From assembly GCA_910585255.1 (NCBI GenBank), contig CAJUEI010000076.1, forward strand, positions 1 through 15,492: a stretch of DNA of 15,492 bases. The letters are read 5' to 3'. Each line of letters begins with the position of its first letter. Positions within the stretch are counted from its first letter, which is position 1. The stretch is from an uncultured Lachnospiraceae bacterium (GTDB taxonomy: Bacteria; Bacillota; Clostridia; Lachnospirales; Lachnospiraceae). The notes beneath the pieces are model-generated. The model saw only the letters and a list, made by a program, of their open reading frames with translations. It ran no database searches and was not told the origin of the DNA. Below, piece after piece: positions 1 to 7,972 of this stretch. Both the position numbers and the translations under genes were made by a program.

Positions 1-1058
1 ATGATGTGATAATTGCACCGGAAAGTATTATAAGAACATGGCAAATTTTAAGTCTTATTAAGGAAGAGTATCTTGAGGCATTTATTGGCGGAGCTATGAT
101 GCGTATCGATCAGCCAAGTATACAGGTAGAGGCAGGTGCTTCTTGGAATTCGGGAAAATTGGTTTCCTTAAAATCAGGACTGGATTTACGGCATGTAGAT
201 GCTTGTCTATATAATGAAGTAGAAGAATTTACAGAATTTCATGCATGGTGGTATTGCTGTTTTCCTATGAAGATTGTTCAAAAGGATAATCTTCCTCTTC
301 CGTTATTTATTCGTGGAGATGATGTAGAATATGGACTGCGGAATATGAAAAACCTGATTTTAATGAATGGAATTTGTATCTGGCATGAACCATTTGAAAA
401 TAAATATTCTTCCTTTTTAAACTATTATATTGTTCGGAATCAGTTAATTGATAATAGTCTTCACTGTCCGCAATATGGAAAAAAGGAATTAAAAAAAGAG
501 CTGTTTCGAAGAGTAACAGAAGAAATCTTGTTTTATCGTTATCGAAATGTAGATTTAATTTTGCGAGGGGTAGAGGATTTTTTAAAGGGACCGAACTGGC
601 TTGCCCATACCGATGGAGAAGCTTTGCATAAAGAGATTATGGCAATGGGGTATCGAGCAGAACCGGTTGAACAATTAAATATGATGTTTCATTATCCAGA
701 ATATGATAAAAGTTTACAACAAAAAGAAAGTAAACTAGCTCGTTATCTGCGAAAAATAAGTTTTAATGGATATTTGGGGGTAATAGGAAGAAAAGAAAAA
801 CGAATTGTTTCTATGGCAAATCCACAATATTGTAATGTTTGGAAAGCCAGTCAGGTGATGTATTATGATGTAGCTGCGGAGAAAGGATTTCTGACTCAAA
901 GAAGCTGGAAGGAGTTGTTACTGAGCTATAGAAAGCTGGGAAAAGTAATTCGAAAGATAAATAGACGATATGAAAAAGTAAAAAAGAGCTATTGTTTAAA
1001 AAAAGGAGAATTGACAAGTCTGATGTTTTGGAAGAAATATTTGGGAAAAGGAAAGTAA
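1..1058 (+). CDS. GlfT2-like galactofuranosyltransferase, GT2 family (5'-truncated by window edge)
   Basis: This is the C-terminal part of a glycosyltransferase that probably adds galactofuranose from UDP-Galf to a growing wall polymer at the inner membrane face. The frame is open to the window edge; its first complete codon is the Asp at 3-5, so the true start lies outside. The first residues, DVIIAPESIIRT, fit the stretch just after the metal-binding DDD motif of GlfT2. Numbering from the GTG at 6, FIRGDDVEYGLRN at 101-113 carries the acidic pair D105/D106 that supplies the catalytic base in GlfT2. WHEPF at 126-130 carries the matching histidine (H127). The rest is a basic, helical C-terminal region without a clear membrane span. 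Its stop is 53 bases before yfhO. A glf gene in the same locus supports a Galf role. The family call is firm; the exact linkage made is unknown. Confidence 0.8.
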   Translation, partial: DVIIAPESIIRTWQILSLIKEEYLEAFIGGAMMRIDQPSIQVEAGASWNSGKLVSLKSGLDLRHVDACLYNEVEEFTEFHAWWYCCFPMKIVQKDNLPLPLFIRGDDVEYGLRNMKNLILMNGICIWHEPFENKYSSFLNYYIVRNQLIDNSLHCPQYGKKELKKELFRRVTEEILFYRYRNVDLILRGVEDFLKGPNWLAHTDGEALHKEIMAMGYRAEPVEQLNMMFHYPEYDKSLQQKESKLARYLRKISFNGYLGVIGRKEKRIVSMANPQYCNVWKASQVMYYDVAAEKGFLTQRSWKELLLSYRKLGKVIRKINRRYEKVKKSYCLKKGELTSLMFWKKYLGKGK

Positions 1059-1111
1059 ATTCGATAAAGTATTTACAATATAAATTAATTTGTATAAATG
1101 CAGGAGGATAT

Positions 1112-3667
1112 ATGAAAAAAGGAACTTATCGGAAAAGAAATGTGATATTATCCTTTATTATTCCTATTATAGTATTAATTGGAGTTTTTTATTATCGTGA
1201 AATTTTTATAAATAGTACGAATAGTATTCTTTTTTCAGATTTAAGCAATGTTTATGCCGATCTGCTTATGGGGTTAAAAAATGAAATTTTGGCAGGAAAT
1301 ACTATTTTATATAATTGGAATTTTGCTGGAGGAAATAATTTTATACCAGTTGTAACAGGAAATCTTTCTAGTATATTAAATATTTTTATTTTTTTATTTC
1401 CTGATAAGTATTTTCAAGAAATAATTTTAGTACTACAATTATTAAGGATAGGATTTTCAGGAGCAAATATGTATCTTTATTTATCTTATCATTTTAAAAA
1501 AGATGATGTGAAAATGATAGGAATTGCAGTTTCATATGGATTATCTGCATATATGGTTTGTTTTTTTCAGCATATTATGTGGTTTGATTCAGTTATGTTA
1601 TTGCCATTGGTTATTTTATTAACAGAAAAGCTGCTAATAGAAAAAAAGTTATTAAATTTAAAATTTATATTTGGATTAGTTATTCTTTATTGGTCAAATT
1701 TCTATATAGGATATATGATTTCTATTTTTATATTTCTATATTCTTTAGGGTTTTTATATAAGGAAAGAATTAATCGAAGAGTTGTATTATATCAAGTTTT
1801 GAAGATTATTGTAAATGGGATAATGGCAGCTGGGATATGTGCTATTTTTTTGTTACCAACAGCATTTCCATTAATAGGATCTGGAGAATTTGTAACTATT
1901 CGTATGTACTTGCGTTGTAGCATTACAGATCTTTTATATCAGATGTATCTTGGAAACTTTGATACATATTTACCAGGTGGACGACCTTTACTATATTGCG
2001 GAATTTTTACAATAATATTATTAATTGTATATGTAAAATCTGAACTTGTTTCAAAAAGAGAAAAAATAGCAAACTTGGCTATATTAGTGGTATTAGTATT
2101 GTCAATTGAAGTAGCACCTTTATATTTTATGTGGCATTTATTTGATAATCCGGATTGGTTTGAAGTACGTTTTTCATTTATTCTTATTTTTTATATGTTG
2201 TTTTTGTCTTATAAAACAATGAATAGATGGGAACAGGTCAAAAAAAAAGAGTTTTTAGTAAGCGGATCTCTTGTAGCAGTTATTTTTTATTTTTGTACAA
2301 AAATTTATAGTGATTTGGATATAGAAATAATTATTGTTAATTATATTTTTATAAGTTTATATATTCTTTTTAGCGAGGTATTAGTAAAAAATAAGAGAAG
2401 AGATATTATCTTAATTTTTATTATAGTGGGAGAACTTGTTATCAATACTAATATAGTAGTTGAGAATATATTACAAACGGAACCAACAGAAAATTATCAA
2501 TTTTATAATGAATTTTTAGAACAAAATAAAGAAATTGTATCATCTTTAAATGAAATTGATTCTGGGTTTTATCGAATAGAAAAGGATTATTATCGAAGAG
2601 AAAATGATTTGGTAGCTGCTGGAGGCAAAGGAATATCAGCGTTTGTAACTTTTTTTAACAAAGAGTTTAATAAAATGTTAAGCAAATTTGGTATGACTTC
2701 AGCAGATAAGATTATTCGATATGAGGGAAGTACCGTGGTTACAGATGCATTATTAGGGATTAAGTATGTATGCAGTCAATGGGGATATTATTCTGTATAT
2801 GAGCATTTTAAAGAGATTGCTGGCAGAACAATTTTTAAAAATAATTATGCATTTGATCTTGGAACGATGGTAAATAGGGAGTTAGCAGAGATTAATATTG
2901 ATATTTATGATAATCCGATAATGCTCCAAAATGAAATTATGAAGAAGATGTATGGAAGAACAGAGAATGTATTTCAAGGTGTAAGTCCAAAGGAAATAAA
3001 ATTGACAAATTTATCTAGAGAGATAATAGAAGATGAAAAAATAGTATATACCAAAATTAATCCTTGGGAAGAGGCAAGTATAGAATTGAAAATAGATAAA
3101 TGTGAGGGATATTTAGTATATGCTTATTTTTCAAAGGATTGTGGAGATGTTTCTCTTTGGCTAAATGGTATGTGGCTCAGTAATTTTTTAGGACAAACAG
3201 GAAAAGTTTTAAATTTGGAGAACAATACATATGGTTCTGAGGAAATAACAATAAAGATTTTGGTAAATGGAGAAAAATGTGAGATGGATTCAAAAATATT
3301 TTATTTATTGGATTTAAACTTAATTTCAGAATTTTTTGAAGCATCTGACTTTGCAACAATAGAGAAATTTTCTACTACAGATATCGAACTTATTGCTAAA
3401 CTGCAAAAGAAACAGCTATTATTATTATCCATTCCATATGATAAAGGGTGGCATATAGATGTGGAAGGAAAGAAAGTTGAAACTAAGCCTGTACTTGGGG
3501 GATTAATTGGAATTGAATTAGAAGAAGGAGTCCATGAAATAAGATTAAGATATATACCAGAAGGACTTATTTTAGGAGGAATCATTTCGATTTGTTTTGG
3601 AGTTATTTTGTTATTTTATGTTATACAAGAAAATTATAAGAAGAAGGAAAGAAGGAGAGATTGTTGA
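1112..3667 (+). CDS. YfhO-family GT-C membrane glycosyltransferase
   Basis: This is a polytopic membrane protein of about 851 residues, close to Bacillus YfhO (about 860). YfhO proteins transfer sugars from polyprenyl-phosphate donors to surface polymers such as lipoteichoic acid. The frame is open from 992, but the ATG at 1112 has AGGAGG at 1102-1107 and begins MKKGTYRKRNVIL, directly before the first membrane helix, so it is preferred. The first outer loop holds FSDLSNVYADLL with an acidic residue (D43), where GT-C enzymes keep catalytic acids. Many hydrophobic helices follow up to about residue 470, then a large outer domain, then a last helix near 825-845. The C-terminal YDKGWHIDVEGKK and HEIRLRYIPEG are typical of YfhO. 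The stop overlaps the next start, implying translational coupling. A/T content is very high and T runs are common. The substrate is inferred from neighbours. Confidence 0.85.
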   Translation: MKKGTYRKRNVILSFIIPIIVLIGVFYYREIFINSTNSILFSDLSNVYADLLMGLKNEILAGNTILYNWNFAGGNNFIPVVTGNLSSILNIFIFLFPDKYFQEIILVLQLLRIGFSGANMYLYLSYHFKKDDVKMIGIAVSYGLSAYMVCFFQHIMWFDSVMLLPLVILLTEKLLIEKKLLNLKFIFGLVILYWSNFYIGYMISIFIFLYSLGFLYKERINRRVVLYQVLKIIVNGIMAAGICAIFLLPTAFPLIGSGEFVTIRMYLRCSITDLLYQMYLGNFDTYLPGGRPLLYCGIFTIILLIVYVKSELVSKREKIANLAILVVLVLSIEVAPLYFMWHLFDNPDWFEVRFSFILIFYMLFLSYKTMNRWEQVKKKEFLVSGSLVAVIFYFCTKIYSDLDIEIIIVNYIFISLYILFSEVLVKNKRRDIILIFIIVGELVINTNIVVENILQTEPTENYQFYNEFLEQNKEIVSSLNEIDSGFYRIEKDYYRRENDLVAAGGKGISAFVTFFNKEFNKMLSKFGMTSADKIIRYEGSTVVTDALLGIKYVCSQWGYYSVYEHFKEIAGRTIFKNNYAFDLGTMVNRELAEINIDIYDNPIMLQNEIMKKMYGRTENVFQGVSPKEIKLTNLSREIIEDEKIVYTKINPWEEASIELKIDKCEGYLVYAYFSKDCGDVSLWLNGMWLSNFLGQTGKVLNLENNTYGSEEITIKILVNGEKCEMDSKIFYLLDLNLISEFFEASDFATIEKFSTTDIELIAKLQKKQLLLLSIPYDKGWHIDVEGKKVETKPVLGGLIGIELEEGVHEIRLRYIPEGLILGGIISICFGVILLFYVIQENYKKKERRRDC

Positions 3668-4800
3668 TTTACTTTAATATACCACCATATGCCGGAAAAG
3701 AGAAAGATTATATACAACAGGCAATTGAAAATCACAAAATTTGTGGAGATGGAGTATTTACAAAAAAGTGTCATCAGTGGTTAGAAGAGAAAACAGGAAC
3801 AAAAAAAGCGTTATTAACTACATCTTGTACACATGCAATTGAGATGGCAGCCATTCTTTTAAATATCAAAGAAGGCGATGAAGTGATTATGCCTTCTTAT
3901 ACATTTGTATCGACTGCCGATGCATTTGTAATGCGGGGTGCAAAAGTTGTTTTTGTAGATATTCGACCAGATACGATGAATCTAGATGAAAATTTGATTG
4001 AAACAGCGATTACAGAAAAAACAAAGGCGATTGTTTTGGTTCATTATGCAGGTGTTTCTTGTGAAATGGATCGAATTATGGAAATTGCAAAAAAGTATCA
4101 TTTGGCAGTAGTAGAGGATGCCGCACAGGGAATGATGGCTTCTTATAAAGGGCAGGCACTTGGCACAATTGGAGATTTTGGCTGTATTAGTTTCCATGAA
4201 ACTAAAAATTATTCTATGGGAGAAGGAGGGGCACTTTTTATTAAAAAGGAGAACTATATAGAAGAAGCAGAAATTATTCGTGAAAAAGGGACAAACAGAA
4301 GTAAATTTTTCCGAGGAGAAATTGATAAATATACGTGGGTAATGTATGGCTCCTCTTATCTGCCAAGCGATATCAATGCTGCTTATCTCTATGCTCAATT
4401 AGAAGTAGCAGATCAAATTAATGAAGATAGAAGAAAATCATGGAATCAATATTTGGAATTATTAAAGCCACTTAAAAATGCAGGAAGGATTGAATTACCT
4501 GTTATTCCAGAAGGCTGTATCCATAATGCTCATATGTTCTATATGAAAGTAAAAGATATAGAAGAACGAACCAAATTACTTCAATATTTAAAAGAAAATG
4601 GAATCTCTGCAGTATTTCATTATATTCCATTACATACCGCTCCGGCAGGAAAAAAATATGGCAGATTTTCAGGAGAAGATCGTTATACAACAAAAGAAAG
4701 TGAGAAACTTTTAAGATTGCCGATGTATTATGGGCTAAAAGAAAAGGAAGTGGAATATGTGGCAGAAAAGATAACTTCTTTTTTTAAAAATAAGAAATGA
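3664..4800 (+). CDS. wecE: dTDP-4-amino-4,6-dideoxygalactose transaminase (WecE/RffA-like)
   Basis: This PLP-dependent DegT/DnrJ/EryC1-family enzyme is predicted to convert dTDP-4-keto-6-deoxyglucose plus glutamate into dTDP-4-amino-4,6-dideoxygalactose (dTDP-Fuc4N). Likeness to the enterobacterial WecE/RffA is strong along the whole length: MIYFNIPPYAG at the start, LCGDG-like KICGDG, GDEVIMPSYTFVSTADAF, RPDTMN, VEDAAQG, then SFHETKNYS with the Schiff-base lysine (K181), REKGTNRS.FFRG, and FHYIPLH near the end. The length is 378 residues (E. coli: 376). Two TTG codons compete at 3661 and 3664. The one at 3664 gives MIYFNIPP, matches the family N-terminus and lies six bases after AAGGAG, so it is chosen; it overlaps the yfhO TGA. 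No thymidylyltransferase or dehydratase (RmlA/RmlB) is in the window, so the precursor must come from elsewhere. Confidence 0.9.
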   Translation: MIYFNIPPYAGKEKDYIQQAIENHKICGDGVFTKKCHQWLEEKTGTKKALLTTSCTHAIEMAAILLNIKEGDEVIMPSYTFVSTADAFVMRGAKVVFVDIRPDTMNLDENLIETAITEKTKAIVLVHYAGVSCEMDRIMEIAKKYHLAVVEDAAQGMMASYKGQALGTIGDFGCISFHETKNYSMGEGGALFIKKENYIEEAEIIREKGTNRSKFFRGEIDKYTWVMYGSSYLPSDINAAYLYAQLEVADQINEDRRKSWNQYLELLKPLKNAGRIELPVIPEGCIHNAHMFYMKVKDIEERTKLLQYLKENGISAVFHYIPLHTAPAGKKYGRFSGEDRYTTKESEKLLRLPMYYGLKEKEVEYVAEKITSFFKNKK

Positions 4801-4818
4801 CGAAAGGAAACGAGCAGG

Positions 4819-5690
4819 ATGATAGAAGATCTTCAAATAAACGATAACAAATATTTTGATAAATTATATAAAGAACAGAATATTCTATGTATGGAACAAA
4901 AAAAGGATATAGAAAGCAAATTTTCTGATAATGTGCAAGATGATTTATTTTCTATAGAAGATACTTCATGGTGGTTTCCTTATCGTGCAGCAGTTGTTTA
5001 TCAACTTGCTCAAACATTTTTTGATAATAAAAAATTTACATTTGATTTAGGGGGGGAAATGGATATACCACTTTCTATATGCAGGATAAGGGATTTCCAA
5101 TGATATTAGTAGAACCTTCTTTTGGAGCCTGTAAAAATGCAAAAAAAAGAGGAGTACAGACTGTGATATGTGGAACATTTACACAGGAGAATATAAAAGA
5201 AGAGTCCATCGATCAAGTTCTTTTATTAGATGTTTTAGAACATATTGAAAAAGATGCCGAGTTTTTAAAAATGATTCATCAAAAACTTGTTAAAAAAGGA
5301 AAAATTTTAATAACGGTGCCTGCTTTTTCATTGTTATGGAGCAGTGAAGATGATGCAGCGGGGCATTATAGGCGTTACAGGTTAAAACAAATACATACAC
5401 TTGCAAAGGAAGCAGGATTTTCTGTATTATATAGTACCTATTTTTTTGAATTTTTATTTTTACCGATTTTATTGGTACGTGTAGGAATGGAAAAAATGGG
5501 ACTTTTAAAACGAAAAGAGGAACGAACAGAAGAAGAAAAGAAGAAAATTGCTCAAAAACAGTTTCAGAAAAGAAGAGGAATTTCACAGATTATTCTTCAA
5601 TGTTTAGAAAAAATAGAATGTGATAGAATTAAAAAAAAGAAAAAAATACGATTTGGAAGCAGTATTCTTTGTGTTTTAGAAAAGAAATAA
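4819..5690 (+). pseudogene. Class I SAM-dependent methyltransferase, split by a frameshift in a G7 run
   Basis: Two overlapping frames make one methyltransferase. The first (ATG 4819, AAAGGA upstream) runs to a stop at 5103. The second continues from about 5055 to 5690. Switching frame at the seven Gs at 5050-5056 gives FDLGG-GNGYTTFYMQDKGFP, a proper glycine-rich SAM-binding motif I, and a full protein of about 290 residues. Without the switch the first frame ends shortly after LGGEMD. Downstream hallmarks are ILVEPSFGAC (acidic end of strand 2), LLLDVLEHIE (motif IV), LITVPAF and AGHYRRY. N-terminal SWWFPYRAAVVYQL is typical of methyltransferases found in wall-polysaccharide clusters. A hydrophobic stretch, FEFLFLPILLVRVG, may touch the membrane. 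It could methylate the amino sugar or a lipid-linked intermediate; this is not determined. The break may be a true mutation, phase variation, slippage or a sequencing error. Confidence 0.8.
5050..5056 (+). repeat. Homopolymeric G7 tract at the methyltransferase frame break
   Basis: Seven consecutive Gs encode the glycine-rich SAM-binding loop. Eight Gs would restore one continuous frame. With seven, re-reading one G (a -1 shift with GGG in the P site re-pairing on GGG) also rejoins the two halves. Confidence 0.85.
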
Positions 5691-5852
5691 AATAAGAAAA
5701 TCAGGGAATAACAATAGTTTTTTTGTATATAGAAATTGGAGTGGAAAGGGATGATAGTATGTTAAGAATAAATATATACTTAAAAAATAAATGATATTAG
5801 CTATTAGATATATTATTGGTAAGATAATAAAATTTTATAAATAGAGGTATTT

Positions 5853-6380
5853 ATGATGTATGGAGAGAAAATATTCTTACGAGCTATCCAATTAGAAGAT
5901 ACCAATCGAATCATAAAATGGAGAAATCAAGAATTTGTAAGAAAAAATTTTATTGATCAAAGGATGTTTACAAAAGAAACACATGAAAAATGGATGAAAG
6001 AAATGGTTTTAACCGGAAAGGTAAAACAATTTATTATATATGAAATAAAAAATAAAATTCCTATTGGAAGTGTTTATCTTAGAGATATTGACACTAATAA
6101 CTTAAAGGCAGAGTATGGAATTTTTATTGGAGAAGAAGCATATTTGGGAAAAGGGATAGGAACAGAAGCCGCAAAATTAATGTTGCAATATGCTTTTGAT
6201 AAATTGGGATTACATAAAGTAATCCTGCGGGTATTTGCTGAAAATAACAGAGCAATTAACAGTTATAGAAATGCGGGATTTATAGAGGAAGGATGCTTTC
6301 AGGATGATGTAAAAATTGAAGGAAAGTATTATGATATTATATATATGGCAAAATTAAGAGAAGAAAAGCAGTACCTATAA
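5853..6380 (+). CDS. GNAT-family N-acetyltransferase (RimJ/RimL or PseH-like)
   Basis: This 175-residue acetyl-CoA-dependent acyltransferase most likely acylates the 4-amino group of the sugar nucleotide made by the WecE-like enzyme, the job of WecD in enterobacteria and PseH in pseudaminic acid synthesis. Visible family marks are IFLRAIQLED at the N-terminus, the acetyl-CoA pyrophosphate-binding loop YLGKGIGTEAA (97-107), and AENNRAINSYRNAGFIEEG (129-147) with the usual N-x-x-A-x-x-x-Y pattern. AGAGG at 5843-5847 serves ATG 5853 or the adjacent ATG 5856; spacing slightly favours the second. A 162-base A/T-rich gap separates it from the methyltransferase, and no clear terminator was seen there. 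The substrate rests on context only. An ordinary ribosomal-protein or antibiotic acetyltransferase cannot be excluded from sequence alone. Confidence 0.8.
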   Translation: MMYGEKIFLRAIQLEDTNRIIKWRNQEFVRKNFIDQRMFTKETHEKWMKEMVLTGKVKQFIIYEIKNKIPIGSVYLRDIDTNNLKAEYGIFIGEEAYLGKGIGTEAAKLMLQYAFDKLGLHKVILRVFAENNRAINSYRNAGFIEEGCFQDDVKIEGKYYDIIYMAKLREEKQYL

Positions 6381-6480
6381 AAAATACCTTTTGGAATGTG
6401 TAGTTAAATTTAATTATATAATAAATAAAAGTATTGAATATAAACCTATAAGAGATATCAAGAAAGGGTTTTTATTTAAT

Positions 6481-6639
6481 TTCACCAAGGAAGTTCCCCG
6501 CTTCTAAGCTGTCAAGGTGAAAGCGGTGGGTTGGGACTTCCTTGTTTCAGTGGGGGTGCAGACTCCCATTGAAAAGCTGCGATAGCAGCTATGAAGTTAT
6601 GAGTAAGTAGCGAAGTGGATTACGAATATCCGATTTGAC
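6481..6639 (+). mobile_element. Hairpin-rich small element, copy 1 (IS200/IS605-like non-autonomous element or reRNA-like end)
   Basis: A 159-base element begins right after TTTAAT (6475-6480) and ends in TTTGAC (6634-6639). It holds three stable hairpins in a row. The first has a perfect 9-bp outer stem (6486-6494 with 6536-6544) enclosing an inner stem (CCCGCTT-type, 6496-6503 with 6521-6529). The second pairs 6545-6556 with 6563-6574. The third is a perfect 6-bp stem, AGCTGC/GCAGCT (6575-6580 with 6585-6590). Both ends recur in copy 3 and the first part recurs in copy 2. No transposase is present. Subterminal hairpins, no target duplication and a fixed left-flank pentamer or hexamer fit IS200/IS605 biology. 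A short in-frame remnant, FTKEVPRF-stop, could be a decayed tnpB tail. The family assignment is inference. Confidence 0.55.
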
Positions 6640-6675
6640 TAATAGTTTTTGCAAGAGATAAAGAGAGGATAGAAA

Positions 6676-7626
6676 ATGAAAATTTCTTTTGTAATTCCCT
6701 GTTATGGTTCAGAAACTACGATTGAGATTGTAGTAGATGAAATTTTGTATGTATTAGGACAGCGGGAAATAACGGATTATGAAATTGTTCTTGTAAATGA
6801 TAGTTCTCCAGATAAGGTATGGAATGTCATAAAGGAACTAACCAGACAGAATCAGAAGATAAAAGGGATTTGTCTGACAAAAAATTTTGGACAACATTCT
6901 GCATTGTTAGCAGGATATCGTTACTGTACAGGTGATTATATTGTTTCATTAGATGATGACGGGCAAACACCGATAGATGAACTGTATCAATTATTAGATA
7001 AGTTAGAAGAAGGTTATGATGCAGTTTATGCCTATTATTATGAAATTAAACAGAAACCATTTCGGCGTTTTGGCACTTGGATGGCAAAAAAAATGGGAGA
7101 AGTGATGCTTCAGCAGCCAAAGGATTTTCATGCAAGCAGTTTTTATATAGCAAGGAATTTTGTTATTAAAGAGATGATAAAATATGAAAATTCTTATCCC
7201 TATTTGTTTGGATTACTTTTAAGAACAACGAATAAAATTGCATGTGTTCCTACACATCATAGAGAACGTATGCATGGAAAGTCAGGATATTCTCTAAAAA
7301 AGTTATTGTTACTATGGGTGAATGGATTTACTGCTTTTTCAGTAAAACCATTGGAAATTGGAATCTATATGGGAGTGATTTTGGCATTTGCCGGATTTAT
7401 TTATGCAATAGTAACAGTAGTACGAAAACTTTTATATGAAAATGTTGTGATGGGATGGAGTTCCATTATATCGATTATGTTGATTTTGGGAGGAATGATT
7501 TTGATTATGTTGGGGTTAATAGGAGAGTATGTGGGGAGGATCTATATTAGTATTAATAATGCACCTCAATATGTAATAAGAGAATTAACAGAAAATTTTG
7601 TGGAGGAGAATCATGAAACGATATAA
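6676..7626 (+). CDS. Polyprenyl-phosphate glycosyltransferase, GT2 family (GtrB/ArnC/CsbB type)
   Basis: This enzyme is predicted to move a sugar from a nucleotide donor onto undecaprenyl phosphate at the cytoplasmic membrane face. The catalytic GT-A domain runs over about residues 1-220. It has ISFVIPCYGSE at the start, the nucleotide-binding VNDSSPD (40-46), LTKNFGQHSALLAG (67-80, typical of DPM1/GtrB), the metal-binding DDD at 93-95 and the RERMHGKSGYS motif (196-206). Two C-terminal membrane helices (about 226-248 and 263-288) are usual for GtrB-type enzymes of about 310 residues. GAGAGGA sits seven bases before the ATG. The next gene starts inside its 3' end, and together with the two small membrane genes it copies the ArnC-ArnE-ArnF arrangement. 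The probable donor is the acylated amino-dideoxy sugar nucleotide; this is inference. Confidence 0.88.
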   Translation: MKISFVIPCYGSETTIEIVVDEILYVLGQREITDYEIVLVNDSSPDKVWNVIKELTRQNQKIKGICLTKNFGQHSALLAGYRYCTGDYIVSLDDDGQTPIDELYQLLDKLEEGYDAVYAYYYEIKQKPFRRFGTWMAKKMGEVMLQQPKDFHASSFYIARNFVIKEMIKYENSYPYLFGLLLRTTNKIACVPTHHRERMHGKSGYSLKKLLLLWVNGFTAFSVKPLEIGIYMGVILAFAGFIYAIVTVVRKLLYENVVMGWSSIISIMLILGGMILIMLGLIGEYVGRIYISINNAPQYVIRELTENFVEENHETI

Positions 7627-7972
7627 ATCCATCTTGATACTGCATATGGTGCTGGCAGTTTATTCTATATTAGGAATTGCATCAAAACTTGCATCAAAAG
7701 AGCAGTTTATGTCATTTCGATTTATTGTTTTATATGGAGTTGTGGTAGGCAGTCTTTTTTTGTATGCCATTATTTGGCAGCAGTTATTAAAGCAGATTTC
7801 TCTTATTACTGCGTATGCAAATAAAGCAATCACGATCATTTGGGGAATGATTTGGGGAGCCGTTTTTTTTCAGGAAGAGATAACTATACAAAAAGGAATA
7901 GGGGGAATTGTAATTATGATGGGGATATATCTTGTAGTTTCCAATGATAATAAGAAGAGAGGAGAGATATGA
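7613..7972 (+). CDS. Small four-helix SMR/EamA-family membrane protein, ArnE-like flippase subunit 1
   Basis: This is a 119-residue, very hydrophobic protein with four predicted membrane helices. SMR/EamA half-size proteins of this kind next to a GtrB/ArnC-type transferase (ArnE and ArnF) flip undecaprenyl-phosphate sugars across the membrane. The frame extends to a TTG at 7598, but ATG 7613 follows GGAGGA (7602-7607) by five bases and gives MKRYKSILILHMVLAVYS with a basic start before the first helix, so it is preferred. The start lies inside the transferase gene, whose stop is at 7624-7626. The loop with GAVFFQEEITIQKGIGGI before the last helix is the usual acidic segment of EamA repeats. 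Its TGA overlaps the next ATG. The flippase role is inferred from family and position. Confidence 0.78.
   Translation: MKRYKSILILHMVLAVYSILGIASKLASKEQFMSFRFIVLYGVVVGSLFLYAIIWQQLLKQISLITAYANKAITIIWGMIWGAVFFQEEITIQKGIGGIVIMMGIYLVVSNDNKKRGEI

Noticed and set aside
992..1111. Forty-codon N-terminal extension of the YfhO gene, starting inside the preceding gene
   Set aside because: No ribosome binding site at 992, while AGGAGG stands correctly before ATG 1112, and the extension is polar and unlike the family N-terminus.
5691..5852. Tiny open frames in the gap before the GNAT gene
   Set aside because: The longest start-to-stop frame noticed is about 11 codons (MLRINIYLKNK) and there is no sign of conservation. 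No clear promoter or terminator could be defined there.
6634..6663. Outward promoter formed by TTGACT at the right end of copy 1 with GATAAA downstream
   Set aside because: Spacing is 16 and the start of transcription would fall on the ribosome binding site. TTGACA at the end of copy 3 has no matching -10 either.
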